Source: Eledone cirrhosa
Taxonomy: Eukaryota > Mollusca > Cephalopoda > Octopoda > Eledonidae
Reading direction: 5' to 3'
Assembly: GCA_964016885.1 (NCBI GenBank)
Contig: OZ024742.1
Coordinates: forward strand, 7,131,662-7,195,661
DNA: 64,000 nucleotides
Of this stretch, positions 1 through 11,449 are shown in pieces; the stretch's first letter is position 1, and each line of letters opens with the position of its first letter. The notes under the pieces are model-generated. The model did no database searches and was not told the origin of the DNA. It saw nothing but the letters and a program-made list of their open reading frames with translations. A program made the translations under genes and the position numbers.

Positions 1-50
1 CGTATATGTTGTTGTATTTGAAAGTTTCCTAGCAACGGTTAATTGTGATT

Positions 51-62
51 ATTATGTGTTTA
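51..62 (+). repeat. Left target-site duplication of the SINE
   Basis: The 12-mer ATTATGTGTTTA here recurs exactly at 245-256, directly abutting both ends of the SINE. A perfect direct repeat flanking a retroposon is the expected footprint of LINE-mediated target-primed insertion. The base before and the base after the two copies do not match, so 12 bp is the full extent. Confidence 0.85.
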
Positions 63-244
63 GGGCGGTGAATTTGCAGTATCGGTGGCGGGTCGGACAT
101 GCTTTCCAGCATAGTTACGTCCCTTTACGATCTGAGTTCAAATCCTGCCGAGGTTAACTTTGCCTTTCATCCTTACGGGGTCGATAAAATAAAGTACCAG
201 TAATGTACTGCATAATTGCTGGCCTTGTGCCTAAAATAGAAACA
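63..244 (+). mobile_element. tRNA-derived SINE, cephalopod type
   Basis: This 182-bp element starts GGGCGGTGAATTTGCAG, carries a polymerase III B-box-like segment (134-145), and continues through a TTTGCCTTTCATCC / GGGGTCGATAAA / AAAGTACCAG body to a GGCCTTGTGCCTAAAATAGAAA end. From memory this is the common octopus/squid tRNA-related SINE architecture; that family assignment was not checked against a library. The segment that usually follows the AGTACCAG motif seems shortened here, so this may be an internally deleted copy. The exact 12-bp duplications at both ends show an intact insertion. Non-autonomous: it has no ORF and would depend on a LINE reverse transcriptase. Confidence 0.85.
134..145 (+). 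promoter_or_regulatory. Internal pol III B box of the SINE
   Basis: GAGTTCAAATCC matches the tRNA T-arm/B-box pattern GGTTCGANTCC, with a G-to-A change at the second base and a CG-to-CA change typical of methylation decay. The matching A box, expected near 63-90, is too degenerate to place. Transcriptional competence is doubtful. Confidence 0.6.
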
Positions 245-256
245 ATTATGTGTTTA
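245..256 (+). repeat. Right target-site duplication of the SINE
   Basis: Exact copy of the 12-mer at 51-62, immediately after the A-rich SINE tail. The pair defines the insertion boundaries. Confidence 0.85.
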
Positions 257-856
257 TGTTTGTGTTTATATTTTCAGTCTGAAAGAGGATTGTGAACAAT
301 TTGTAATGTTATTAATACAACTGTGAATATAATTATTTTACTCTTTGGTATATGTCTGTATGATTTTTAAATACGTACATGCTATTATTTCATATGAAAT
401 AATATTAATGCTTTCTTTTGCATAATATAATAAAATATATAGTTAAATATATATCATTTTATTTGAGGATTGAGGTCATATATCATGTTGTATATTCACA
501 AACAACTGTTCTGTTAAATATGGATTTCATATATTATGTATGAACTAATATCACATCAGCGAAAATTGTCAAAGTTACGCTTCTTCTTCGGGCAATATTC
601 AGTGGAATTATACAAATATTGCCGTTGTTGTCAGACAATAAATATCCAGGAATTAAGTACACCTTGGAGGTAAAGGAAAACTTAAGACGATTTATAAAAT
701 GTGATCAAATTACCAGTAATGGAGGATATAGGTAGGACATCGGAACTGTAAATATCCACAGCAGTAAAAGATCATTAAATCAACGGGAGAAATATTAAGA
801 GTATATGTGATGGCATATGGCTTTAAAATTAAAAAGAAACCCTGTTATTCAGTAAT
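257..856. other. Single-copy AT-rich flank, no gene seen
   Basis: This 600-bp stretch is AT-rich, with short ATATA runs around 430-480. It shows no long open frame, no recognisable transposon protein and no RNA gene. The only structure I can point to is the stem-loop at 591-623. It could contain decayed transposon sequence that I do not recognise. Confidence 0.6.
591..623. repeat. 9-bp inverted repeat
   Basis: GGCAATATT at 591-599 is the exact reverse complement of AATATTGCC at 615-623, with a 15-nt spacer. It could form a stem-loop in RNA or be a relic terminal/inverted repeat. Arms this short can arise by chance in AT-rich DNA, so function is not claimed. Confidence 0.45.
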
Positions 857-864
857 ATGATTAT

Positions 865-875
865 ACACACACACA

Positions 876-974
<99 letters not shown>

Positions 975-1002
975 ACATACATATAAATACATTAATATAC
1001 AT

Positions 1003-1069
<67 letters not shown>

Positions 1070-1121
1070 AATGTATTTATATATATATATATATATACAT
1101 ATTTTTTCTATCTATCTATCT
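865..1121. repeat. Compound microsatellite AC / AT / AC / AT / CTAT
   Basis: The order is (AC)n at 865-876, (AT)n from about 879 to 975, an imperfect ACATAC/ATAAATAC spacer, (AC)n from about 1003 to 1026, (AT)n from about 1027 to 1062, a second short AT run from about 1078 to 1097, and a CTAT run from about 1108 to 1121. The long AT tracts are self-complementary and can extrude cruciforms. An apparent 93-codon reading frame of His-Thr and Ile-Tyr repeats across it is a product of the dinucleotide repeat and is not a gene. Confidence 0.95.
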
Positions 1122-1478
1122 CGGAGAAGATCACGTGATTTTGTTTCGGTCGTGCATTTTGTCGGAATTTATTACGAGAAGCGGTAGGTTTGTTTAAGTA
1201 ATTTGTTATTTGTTGTGTTTAACCCACCGCCTGTGCCAGCAGACGTTGGGTAAAATAAATTTCGCCCCTTTTTGGGGCGAAATATAATAGTTATAAGTTG
1301 TCGATAAAAAGTCGTTTAGTGAAAATGTACGCCATTAATACGACACATTCCACGTCCCCCAAGGAAAGTGATAGAGAAAAGGTCGCAGCACAACGCTGTA
1401 AGCCTTCCCTCCTCACTCCCGCAAAAGACACCGCGGAATCAAAAGAAAAAATTGTGGAAATGGGTGAAAACCCCAAAA
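1122..1478. other. Unique flank between microsatellite and array
   Basis: About 350 bp of mixed-composition sequence with higher GC than the left flank. It contains the palindrome ATCACGTGAT at 1130-1139 (a CACGTG E-box core), a T-rich tract ending in CCAGCAG at 1236-1242 that would be acceptable as a 3' splice acceptor, and the hairpin at 1259-1283. The sequence 1325-1477 is open in the frame of the candidate ORF below. I do not recognise a protein or transposon family in it. Confidence 0.6.
1259..1283. repeat. Perfect 10-bp hairpin with T5 loop
   Basis: ATTTCGCCCC (1259-1268) and GGGGCGAAAT (1274-1283) are exact reverse complements around a five-T loop. The GC-rich stem would be very stable for this AT-rich neighbourhood. 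It lies 42 bp upstream of the first ATG of the junction ORF, so it would fall in the 5' leader if that region were transcribed. It might instead be part of an unrecognised mobile element. Confidence 0.7.
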
Positions 1479-2965
1479 ATAACAATAACAACACAACCAA
1501 CAACAGCAACAATGACAATAACAACACAACCAACAACAGCAATAATGACAATAACAACACGACCAACAACAGCAACAGTGACAATAACAACACAACCAAC
1601 AACAGCAACAATGACATTAACAACACAACCAACAACAGCAACAATGACAATAACAACACAGCCAACAACAGCAACAATGACAATAACAACACAACCAACA
1701 ACAGCAACAATGTCAATAACAACACAACCAACAATATCAACAATGACAATAACAACACAACCAACAACAGCAACAATGACAATAACAACACATCCAACAA
1801 CAGCAACAGTGACAATAACAACACAACCAACAACAGCAACAATGACAATAACAACACAACCAACAATATCAACAATGACAATAACAACACAACCAACAAT
1901 ATCAACAATGACAATAACAACACAACCAACAACAGCAACAATGACAATAACAACACAACCAACAACAGCAACAGTGACAATAACAACACAACCAACAATA
2001 TCAACAATGACAATAACAACACAACCAACAACAGCAACAATGACAATAACAACACAACCAACAACAGCAACAATGACAATAACAACACAACCAACAACAG
2101 CAACAATGACAATAACAACACGACCAACAACAGCAACAATGACAATAACAACACAACCAACAACAGCAATAATGACAATAACAACACGACCAACAACAGC
2201 AACAGTGACAATAACAACACAACCAACAACAGCAACAATGACAATAACAACACAGCCAACAACAGCAACAATGACAATAACAACACAACCAACAACAGCA
2301 ACAATGACAATAACAACACGACCAACAACGGCAATAATGACAATAACAACACAACCAACAACAGCAACAATGACAATAACAACACAACCAACAACAGCAA
2401 CAATGACAATAACAACACAACCAACAACAGCAACAATGACAATAACAACACGACCAACAACAGCAATAATGACAATAACAACACAACCAACAACAGCAAC
2501 AATGACAATAACAACACAACCAACAACAGCAACAATGACAATAACAACACGACCAACAACAGCAATAATGACAATAACAACAAAACCAACAACAGCAACA
2601 ATGACAATAACAAAACAACCAACAATATCAACAATGACAATAACAACACAACAAACAACAGCAACAATGACAATAACAACACAACCAGCAACAGCAACAA
2701 TGACAATAACAACACAACCAACAACAGCAACAATGACAATAACAACACAACCAACAACAACAACAATGACAATAACAACACAACCAACAACAGCAACAAT
2801 GACAATAACAACACAACCAACAACAGCAACAATGACAATAACAACACAACCAACAACAGCAACAATGACAATAACAACACGACCAACAACAGCAACAATG
2901 ACAGTAAAACACAACCAACAACAGCAACAATGACAATAAATCAAAACCAACAACAGCAACAATGA
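1325..2965 (+). CDS. Hypothetical ORF crossing from flank into the array; doubtful
   Basis: The first ATG in this open stretch is at 1325, with A at -3; an in-frame TAA lies upstream at 1256-1258. The predicted 546-residue product begins with about 51 non-repetitive, charged residues (MYAINTTHSTSPKES start, ENPK end). It then consists of about 43 Asn-rich 11-mers (NNSNNDNNNTT) and a frame-shifted tail ending in five Gln before TGA. No signal peptide, membrane segment or known domain is visible. The repeat part is open in this frame for trivial reasons, since the 33-bp unit has no stop here. The ORF ends where two 32-bp units shift the frame (2905-2960). Only the 51-residue lead is real evidence, and it is weak. 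It could be an exon that recruited repeat DNA, a decayed transposon fragment, or chance. Confidence 0.12.
   Translation: MYAINTTHSTSPKESDREKVAAQRCKPSLLTPAKDTAESKEKIVEMGENPKNNNNNTTNNSNNDNNNTTNNSNNDNNNTTNNSNSDNNNTTNNSNNDINNTTNNSNNDNNNTANNSNNDNNNTTNNSNNVNNNTTNNINNDNNNTTNNSNNDNNNTSNNSNSDNNNTTNNSNNDNNNTTNNINNDNNNTTNNINNDNNNTTNNSNNDNNNTTNNSNSDNNNTTNNINNDNNNTTNNSNNDNNNTTNNSNNDNNNTTNNSNNDNNNTTNNSNNDNNNTTNNSNNDNNNTTNNSNSDNNNTTNNSNNDNNNTANNSNNDNNNTTNNSNNDNNNTTNNGNNDNNNTTNNSNNDNNNTTNNSNNDNNNTTNNSNNDNNNTTNNSNNDNNNTTNNSNNDNNNTTNNSNNDNNNTTNNSNNDNNNKTNNSNNDNNKTTNNINNDNNNTTNNSNNDNNNTTSNSNNDNNNTTNNSNNDNNNTTNNNNNDNNNTTNNSNNDNNNTTNNSNNDNNNTTNNSNNDNNNTTNNSNNDSKTQPTTATMTINQNQQQQQ
1479..2905. repeat. Left-edge block: 43 in-phase 33-bp units
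   Basis: This block keeps exact 33-bp phase for about 43 units with substitutions only, which is why one reading frame stays open through it. It has none of the B or C landmarks of the right part. ATATC-type units recur at about 1733, 1865, 1898, 1997 and 2625, and one ACGGC unit occurs near 2330. It ends at the first pair of 32-bp units. Confidence 0.85.
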
Positions 2966-3209
2966 CAATAACAACACAACCAACAACAGCAACAATGAGA
3001 ATAACAACACAACCAACAACAGCAACAATGACAATAACAACACAACCAACACCAGCAACAATGACAATAACAACACAACCAAAAACAGCATCAATGAAAA
3101 TAACAACACAACCAACAACAGCAAAAATGACAATAACAACACAACCAACAACAGCAATAATGACAATAAGAACACAACCAACAACAGCAACAGTGAAAAT
3201 AACAACACA
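2905..3209. repeat. First A pair (32-bp units) and lead-in to the 2.67-kb duplication
   Basis: Two successive units are one base short: GACAGTAAAACACAACC near 2911 and GACAATAAATCAAAACC near 2933. They shift the repeat phase by two bases. The following units carry a run of diagnostic variants: CACCAGC, CATCAATG, CAAAAATG, CAATAATG with AATAAGAAC, then CAGTGAAAATAAC. The same ordered run, minus one unit, precedes the second copy of the duplication near 5740-5879. Confidence 0.75.
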
Positions 3210-5700
3210 ACCAAACAACAGCAACAATGACAATAACAACACAACCAACAACAGCAATAATGACACTAACAACACAACTAACAACAGTAACAATGACAAT
3301 AACAACACAACCAACAACAGCAATAATGACACTAACAACACAACCAACAACAGCAACAATGACAATAACAACACAACCAACAACAGCAACAGTGACAATA
3401 ACAACACAACCAACAACAGCAACAATAACAATAACAACACAACCAACAACAGCAACAGTGACAATAACAACACAACCAACAACTGCAACAATGACAATAA
3501 CAACAAAACCAACAACAGCAATAATAACAATAACGACACAACCAACAACAGCAACAGTGACAATAACAACACAACCAACAACAGCAACAATGACAATAAC
3601 AACAAAACCAACAACAGCAATAATGACAATAACGACACAACCAACAACAGCAACAATGACAATAACAACACAACCAACAACAGCAACAGTGACAATAACA
3701 ACACAACCAACAACAGCAATAATGACAATAACAACACAACCAACAACAGCAACAATGACAATAAAACAAAACCAACAACAGCAACAATGACAATAAAACA
3801 AAACCAACAACAGCAACAATGACAATAACAACACAACCAACAACAGCAACAATGACAATAACAACACAACCAACACCAGCAACAATGACAATAACAACAC
3901 AACCAACAACAGCATCAATGACAATAACAACACAACCAACAACAGCAACAATGACAATAACAACACAACCAACAACAGCAATAATGACAATAAGAACACA
4001 ACCAACAACAGCAACAGTGACAATAACAACACAACCAACAACAGCAACAATGACAATAACAACACAACCAACAACAGCAACAGTGACAACAACAACACAA
4101 CCAACAACAGCAACAATAACAATAACAACACAACCAACAACAGCAACAGTGACAATAACAACACAACCAACAACAGCAACAATGACAATAACAACAAAAC
4201 CAACAACAGCAATAATGACAATAACGACACAACCAACAACCGCAACAGTGACAATAACAACACAACCAACAACAGCAATAATGACAATAACAACACAACC
4301 AACAACAGCAACAATGACAATAAAACACAACCAACAACAGCAACAATGACAATAAAACAAAACCAACAACAGCAACAATGACAATAACAACACAACCAAC
4401 AACAGCAACAATGACAATAACAACACAACCAACACCAGCAACAATGACAATAACAACACAACCAACAACAGCATCAATGACAATAACAACACAACCAACA
4501 ACAGCAACAATGACAATAACAACACAACCAACAACAGCAATAATGACAATAAGAACACAACCAACAACAGCAACAGTGACAATAACAACACAACCAACAA
4601 CAGCAACAATGACAATAACAACACAACCAACAACAGCAATAATGACACTAACAACACAACCAACAACAGCAACAATGACAATAACAACACAACCAACAAC
4701 AGCAACAGTGACAATAACAACACAACCAACAACAGCAACAATAACAATAACAACACAACCAACAACAGCAACAGTGACAATAACAACACAACCAACAACA
4801 GCAACAATGACAATAACAACAAAACCAACAACAGCAATAATGACAATAACGACACAACCAACAACCGCAACAGTGACAATAACAACACAACCAACAACAG
4901 CAATAATGACAATAACAACACAACCAACAACAGCAACAATGACATTAACAACACAACCAACAACAGCAACAATGACAATAACAACACAACTAACAACAGC
5001 AACAATGACAATAACTACACAACCATCAATATCAACAATGACAATAACAACACAACCAACAACAGAAACAATGACAATAACAACACAACCAACAATATCA
5101 ACAATGACAATAACAACAAAACCAACAACAGCAACAATGACAATAAAAACACAACCAACAACAGCAACAATGACAATAACAACACAACCAACAACAGCAA
5201 CAATGACAATAACAACACAACCAACAACAGCAACAATGACAATAACAACACAACCAACAACAGCAACAGTGACAATAACAACACAACCAACAACAGCAAC
5301 AGTGACAATAACAACACAACCAACAACACCAATAATGACAATAACAACACAACCAACAACAGCAACAATGACATTAACAACACAACCAACAACAGCAACA
5401 ATGACAATAACAACACAACCAACAACAGCAACAATGACAATAACGACACAACCAACAACAGCAACAGTGACAATAACAACACAACCAACAACAGCAATAA
5501 TGACAATAACAACACAACCAACAACAGCAACAATGACAATAACAACACAACCCACAATATCAACAATGACAATAACAACACAACCAACAACAGCAACAAT
5601 GACAATAACAACACAACCAACAATATCAACAATGACAATAACAACAAAACCAATAACAGCAACAATGACAATAACAACAAAACCAACAACAGCAACAATG
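3209..5700. repeat. 2.67-kb tandem duplication, copy 1
   Basis: The marker CACAACCAAACAACAGC (one inserted A) near 3207-3220 starts a segment whose unit-by-unit variant order recurs 2,670 bp downstream. It includes the A pairs at 3750 and 4320, the GACACTAAC units, CCGCAAC units, an ACCATCAATATC unit near 5020 and an ACACCAATAATG unit near 5325. Minus-strand translations of 3332-5011 and 6002-7681 appear identical residue by residue. Confidence 0.85.
3750..3820. repeat. Module A: pair of 32-bp units (landmark of the left third)
   Basis: Two consecutive units read GACAATAAAACAAAACC, lacking one base of the usual GACAATAACAACACAACC. Each causes a -1 shift and terminates the + reading frames with a Gln-rich tail. 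Similar pairs lie near 2905-2955, 4320-4370, 6420-6490, 6985-7040, 9495-9545 and 10680-10735. Single members occur near 13875, 16955, 56310, 58380, 59365, 60575 and 61955. Many carry a CACCAGC then CATCAATG unit just downstream, so the module travels as a block. Confidence 0.8.
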
Positions 5701-5878
5701 ACAATAACAACACAACCAACAACAGCAACAATGACAATAACAACACAACCAACACCAGCAACAATGACAATAACAACACAACCAACAACAGCATCAATGA
5801 CAATAACAACACAACCAACAACAGCAACAATGACAATAACAACACAACCAACAACAGCAACAGTGACAATAACAACAC

Positions 5879-8400
5879 AACCAAACAACAGCAACAATGA
5901 CAATAACAACACAACCAACAACAGCAATAATGACACTAACAACACAACTAACAACAGTAACAATGACAATAACAACACAACCAACAACAGCAATAATGAC
6001 ACTAACAACACAACCAACAACAGCAACAATGACAATAACAACACAACCAACAACAGCAACAGTGACAATAACAACACAACCAACAACAGCAACAATAACA
6101 ATAACAACACAACCAACAACAGCAACAGTGACAATAACAACACAACCAACAACTGCAACAATGACAATAACAACAAAACCAACAACAGCAATAATAACAA
6201 TAACGACACAACCAACAACAGCAACAGTGACAATAACAACACAACCAACAACAGCAACAATGACAATAACAACAAAACCAACAACAGCAATAATGACAAT
6301 AACGACACAACCAACAACAGCAACAATGACAATAACAACACAACCAACAACAGCAACAGTGACAATAACAACACAACCAACAACAGCAATAATGACAATA
6401 ACAACACAACCAACAACAGCAACAATGACAATAAAACAAAACCAACAACAGCAACAATGACAATAAAACAAAACCAACAACAGCAACAATGACAATAACA
6501 ACACAACCAACAACAGCAACAATGACAATAACAACACAACCAACACCAGCAACAATGACAATAACAACACAACCAACAACAGCATCAATGACAATAACAA
6601 CACAACCAACAACAGCAACAATGACAATAACAACACAACCAACAACAGCAATAATGACAATAAGAACACAACCAACAACAGCAACAGTGACAATAACAAC
6701 ACAACCAACAACAGCAACAATGACAATAACAACACAACCAACAACAGCAACAGTGACAACAACAACACAACCAACAACAGCAACAATAACAATAACAACA
6801 CAACCAACAACAGCAACAGTGACAATAACAACACAACCAACAACAGCAACAATGACAATAACAACAAAACCAACAACAGCAATAATGACAATAACGACAC
6901 AACCAACAACCGCAACAGTGACAATAACAACACAACCAACAACAGCAATAATGACAATAACAACACAACCAACAACAGCAACAATGACAATAAAACACAA
7001 CCAACAACAGCAACAATGACAATAAAACAAAACCAACAACAGCAACAATGACAATAACAACACAACCAACAACAGCAACAATGACAATAACAACACAACC
7101 AACACCAGCAACAATGACAATAACAACACAACCAACAACAGCATCAATGACAATAACAACACAACCAACAACAGCAACAATGACAATAACAACACAACCA
7201 ACAACAGCAATAATGACAATAAGAACACAACCAACAACAGCAACAGTGACAATAACAACACAACCAACAACAGCAACAATGACAATAACAACACAACCAA
7301 CAACAGCAATAATGACACTAACAACACAACCAACAACAGCAACAATGACAATAACAACACAACCAACAACAGCAACAGTGACAATAACAACACAACCAAC
7401 AACAGCAACAATAACAATAACAACACAACCAACAACAGCAACAGTGACAATAACAACACAACCAACAACAGCAACAATGACAATAACAACAAAACCAACA
7501 ACAGCAATAATGACAATAACGACACAACCAACAACCGCAACAGTGACAATAACAACACAACCAACAACAGCAATAATGACAATAACAACACAACCAACAA
7601 CAGCAACAATGACATTAACAACACAACCAACAACAGCAACAATGACAATAACAACACAACTAACAACAGCAACAATGACAATAACTACACAACCATCAAT
7701 ATCAACAATGACAATAACAACACAACCAACAACAGAAACAATGACAATAACAACACAACCAACAATATCAACAATGACAATAACAACAAAACCAACAACA
7801 GCAACAATGACAATAAAAACACAACCAACAACAGCAACAATGACAATAACAACACAACCAACAACAGCAACAATGACAATAACAACACAACCAACAACAG
7901 CAACAATGACAATAACAACACAACCAACAACAGCAATAATGACAATAACAACACAACCAACAACAGCAACAGTGACAATAACAACACAACCAACAACAGC
8001 AACAGTGACAATAACAACACAACCAACAACACCAATAATGACAATAACAACACAACCAACAACAGCAACAATGACATTAACAACACAACCAACAACAGCA
8101 ACAATGACAATAACAACACAACCAACAACAGCAACAATGACAATAACGACACAACCAACAACAGCAACAGTGACAATAACAACACAACCAACAACAGCAA
8201 TAATGACAATAACAACACAACCAACAACAGCAACAATGACAATAACAACACAACCCACAATATCAACAATGACAATAACAACACAACCAACAACAGCAAC
8301 AATGACAATAACAACACAACCAACAATATCAACAATGACAATAACAACAAAACCAATAACAGCAACAATGACAATAACAACAAAACCAACAACAGCAACA
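5879..8400. repeat. 2.67-kb tandem duplication, copy 2
   Basis: Repeats 3209-5700 at an offset of 2,670 bp with almost no substitutions. One extra 33-bp unit of the CAATAATG type has been gained near 7924-7957, so the offset becomes 2,703 bp afterwards. The near identity means the copying is recent relative to the unit divergence inside each copy. Confidence 0.85.
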
Positions 8401-8880
8401 ATGACAATAACAACAAAACCAACAACAGCAACAATGACAATAACAACACAACCAACAACAGCAACAATGACAATAACAACACAACCAACAACAGCAACAA
8501 TGACAATAACAACAAAACCAACAACAGCAACAATGACAATAACAACACAACCAACAACAGCAAAAATGACAATAACAACACAACCAACAACAGCAACAAT
8601 GACAATAACAACACAACCAACAACAGCAACAATGACAATAACAACACAACCAACAATATCAACAATGACAATAACAACAAAACCAACAACAGCAACAATG
8701 ATAATAACAACAAAACCAACAACAGCAACAATGACAATAACAACACAACCAACAACAGCAACAATGACAATAACAACACAACCAACAACAGCAACAATGA
8801 CAATAACAACAAAACCAACAACAGCAACAATGACAATAACAACACAACCAACAACAGCAACAATGACAATAACAACACAA
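8290..8880. repeat. 1,648-bp-offset duplication, copy 1
   Basis: This run contains ATATC units followed by several CAAAACC units, one CAAAAATG unit and one GATAATAAC unit. The same order occurs at 9938-10528. Minus-strand translations of 8329-8649 and 9977-10297 look identical (106 residues). Confidence 0.8.
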
Positions 8881-9937
8881 CCAACAACAGCAACAATGAC
8901 AATAACAACACAACCAACAATAACAACAATGACAATAACAACACAACCAACAACAGCAACAATGACAATAACAACACAACCAACAACAGCAACAATGACA
9001 ATAACAACACAACCAACAACAGCAACAATGACAATAACAACACAACCAACAACAGCAACAATGACAATAACAACACAACCAACAACAGCAATAATGACAA
9101 TAAGAACACAACCAACAACAGCAACAGTGACAATAACAACACAACCAACAACAGCAACAATGACAATAACAACAAAACCAACAGCAGCAATAATGACAAT
9201 AACGACACAACCAACAACAGCAACAATGACAATAACAACACAACCAACAACAGCAACAGTGACAATAACAACACAACCAACAACAGCAACAATGACAATA
9301 ACAACACAACCAACAACAGCAATAATGACACTAACAACACAACCAACAACAGCAACAATGACAATAACAACACAACCAACAACAGCAACAGTGACAATAA
9401 CAACACGACCAACAACAGCAACAATGACAATAACAACACAACCAACAGCAGCAACAATGACAATAACAACACAACCAACAACAGCAACAATGACAGTAAA
9501 ACACAGCCAACAACAGCAACAATGACAATAAAACAAAACCAACAACAGCAACAATGACAATAACAACACAACCAACAACAGCAACAATGACAATAACAAC
9601 ACGACCAACAACAGCAACAATGACAATAACAACACAACCAACACCAGCAACAATGACAATAACAATACAACCAACAACAGCATCAATGACAATAACAACA
9701 CAACCAACAACAGCAACAATGACAATAACAACACAACCAACAACAGCAATAATGACAATAAGAACACAACCAACAACAGCAACAGTGACAATAACAACAC
9801 AACCAACAACAGCAACAATGACAATAACAACACAACCAACAACAGCAATAATGACACTAACAACACAACCAACAACAGCAACAATGACAATAACAACACA
9901 ACCAACAACAGCAACAATGACAATAACAACACAACCA

Positions 9938-10528
9938 ACAACAGCAACAATGACAATAACAACACAACCAACAATATCAACAATGACAATAACAACAAAA
10001 CCAATAACAGCAACAATGACAATAACAACAAAACCAACAACAGCAACAATGACAATAACAACAAAACCAACAACAGCAACAATGACAATAACAACACAAC
10101 CAACAACAGCAACAATGACAATAACAACACAACCAACAACAGCAACAATGACAATAACAACAAAACCAACAACAGCAACAATGACAATAACAACACAACC
10201 AACAACAGCAAAAATGACAATAACAACACAACCAACAACAGCAACAATGACAATAACAACACAACCAACAACAGCAACAATGACAATAACAACACAACCA
10301 ACAATATCAACAATGACAATAACAACAAAACCAACAACAGCAACAATGATAATAACAACAAAACCAACAACAGCAACAATGACAATAACAACACAACCAA
10401 CAACAGCAACAATGACAATAACAACACAACCAACAACAGCAACAATGACAATAACAACAAAACCAACAACAGCAACAATGACAATAACAACACAACCAAC
10501 AACAGCAACAATGACAATAACAACACAA
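9938..10528. repeat. 1,648-bp-offset duplication, copy 2
   Basis: Second copy of 8290-8880. The match stops near 10528, where copy 1 has an additional unit (ACAATAACAAC type near 8911) and copy 2 goes on to an ACAACAACAAC unit near 10530. It is followed by an A pair at 10680-10735. Confidence 0.8.
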
Positions 10529-11449
10529 CCAACAACAACAACAATGACAATAACAACACAACCAACAACAGCAACAATGACAATAACAACACAACCAACA
10601 ACAGCAACAATGACAATAACAACACAACCAACAACAGCAACAATGACAATAACAACACGACCAACAACAGCAACAATGACAGTAAAACACAACCAACAAC
10701 AGCAACAATGACAATAAAACAAAACCAACAGCAGCAACAATGACAATAACAACACAACCAACAACAGCAACAATGACAATAACAACACAACAAAACAACA
10801 GCAACAATGACAATAACAACACAACCAACACCAGCAACAATGACAATAACAACACAACCAACAACAGCATCAATGACAATAACAACACAACCAACAACAG
10901 CACCAATGACAATAACAACACAACCAACAACAGCAATAATGACAATAAGAACACAACCAACAACAGCAACAGTGACAATAACAACACAACCAACAACAGC
11001 AACAATGACATTAACAACACAACCAACAACAGCAATAATGACACTAACAACACAACCAACAACAGCAACAATGACAATAACAACACAACCAACAACAGCA
11101 ACAGTGACAATAACAACACAACCAACAACAGCAACAGTGACAATAACAACACAACCAACAACAGCAACAATGACAATAACAACACAACCAATAACAACAA
11201 AACCAACAATATCAACAATGACAATAACAACACAACCAACAACAGCAACAATGACAATAACAACACAACCAACAACAGCAACAATGACAATAATAACACG
11301 ACCAACAACAGCAACAATGACAATAACAACACGACCAACAACAGCAACAATGACAATAACAACACGACCAACAACAGCAACAATGACAATAACAACACAA
11401 CCAACAACAGCAACAATGACAATAACAACACGACCAACAACAGCAACAA
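10528..11449. repeat. Transition block between A-type and B-type parts
   Basis: Holds an A pair near 10680, a phase change at CACAACAAAACAACAGC near 10790, the CACCAGC / CATCAATG / CACCAATG run, and a 15-bp truncated unit at about 11181-11205 (CCAATAACAACAAAACC). It closes with five CACGACC units before the first B module. The truncated unit and the CACGACC cluster recur before later B modules. Confidence 0.7.

Noticed and set aside
857..1138. 93-codon ORF of His-Thr and Ile-Tyr repeats
   Set aside because: It is the AC/AT dinucleotide microsatellite read as protein.
1130..1139. ATCACGTGAT palindrome as a promoter E-box
   Set aside because: A single CACGTG without other promoter signals is expected by chance; no TATA box or initiator at sensible spacing.
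1236..1242. Possible 3' splice acceptor (T-rich tract then CCAGCAG)
   Set aside because: Plausible by motif, but the downstream frame of the candidate ORF has a TAA at 1256-1258, so an exon starting here would be non-coding at first. Not enough to call.
1368..2933. Second ORF entering the array (Thr/Pro frame) from the flank
   Set aside because: It opens with GTG, not ATG, has only about 37 non-repeat residues with no recognisable motif, and lacks a signal sequence that a mucin would need.
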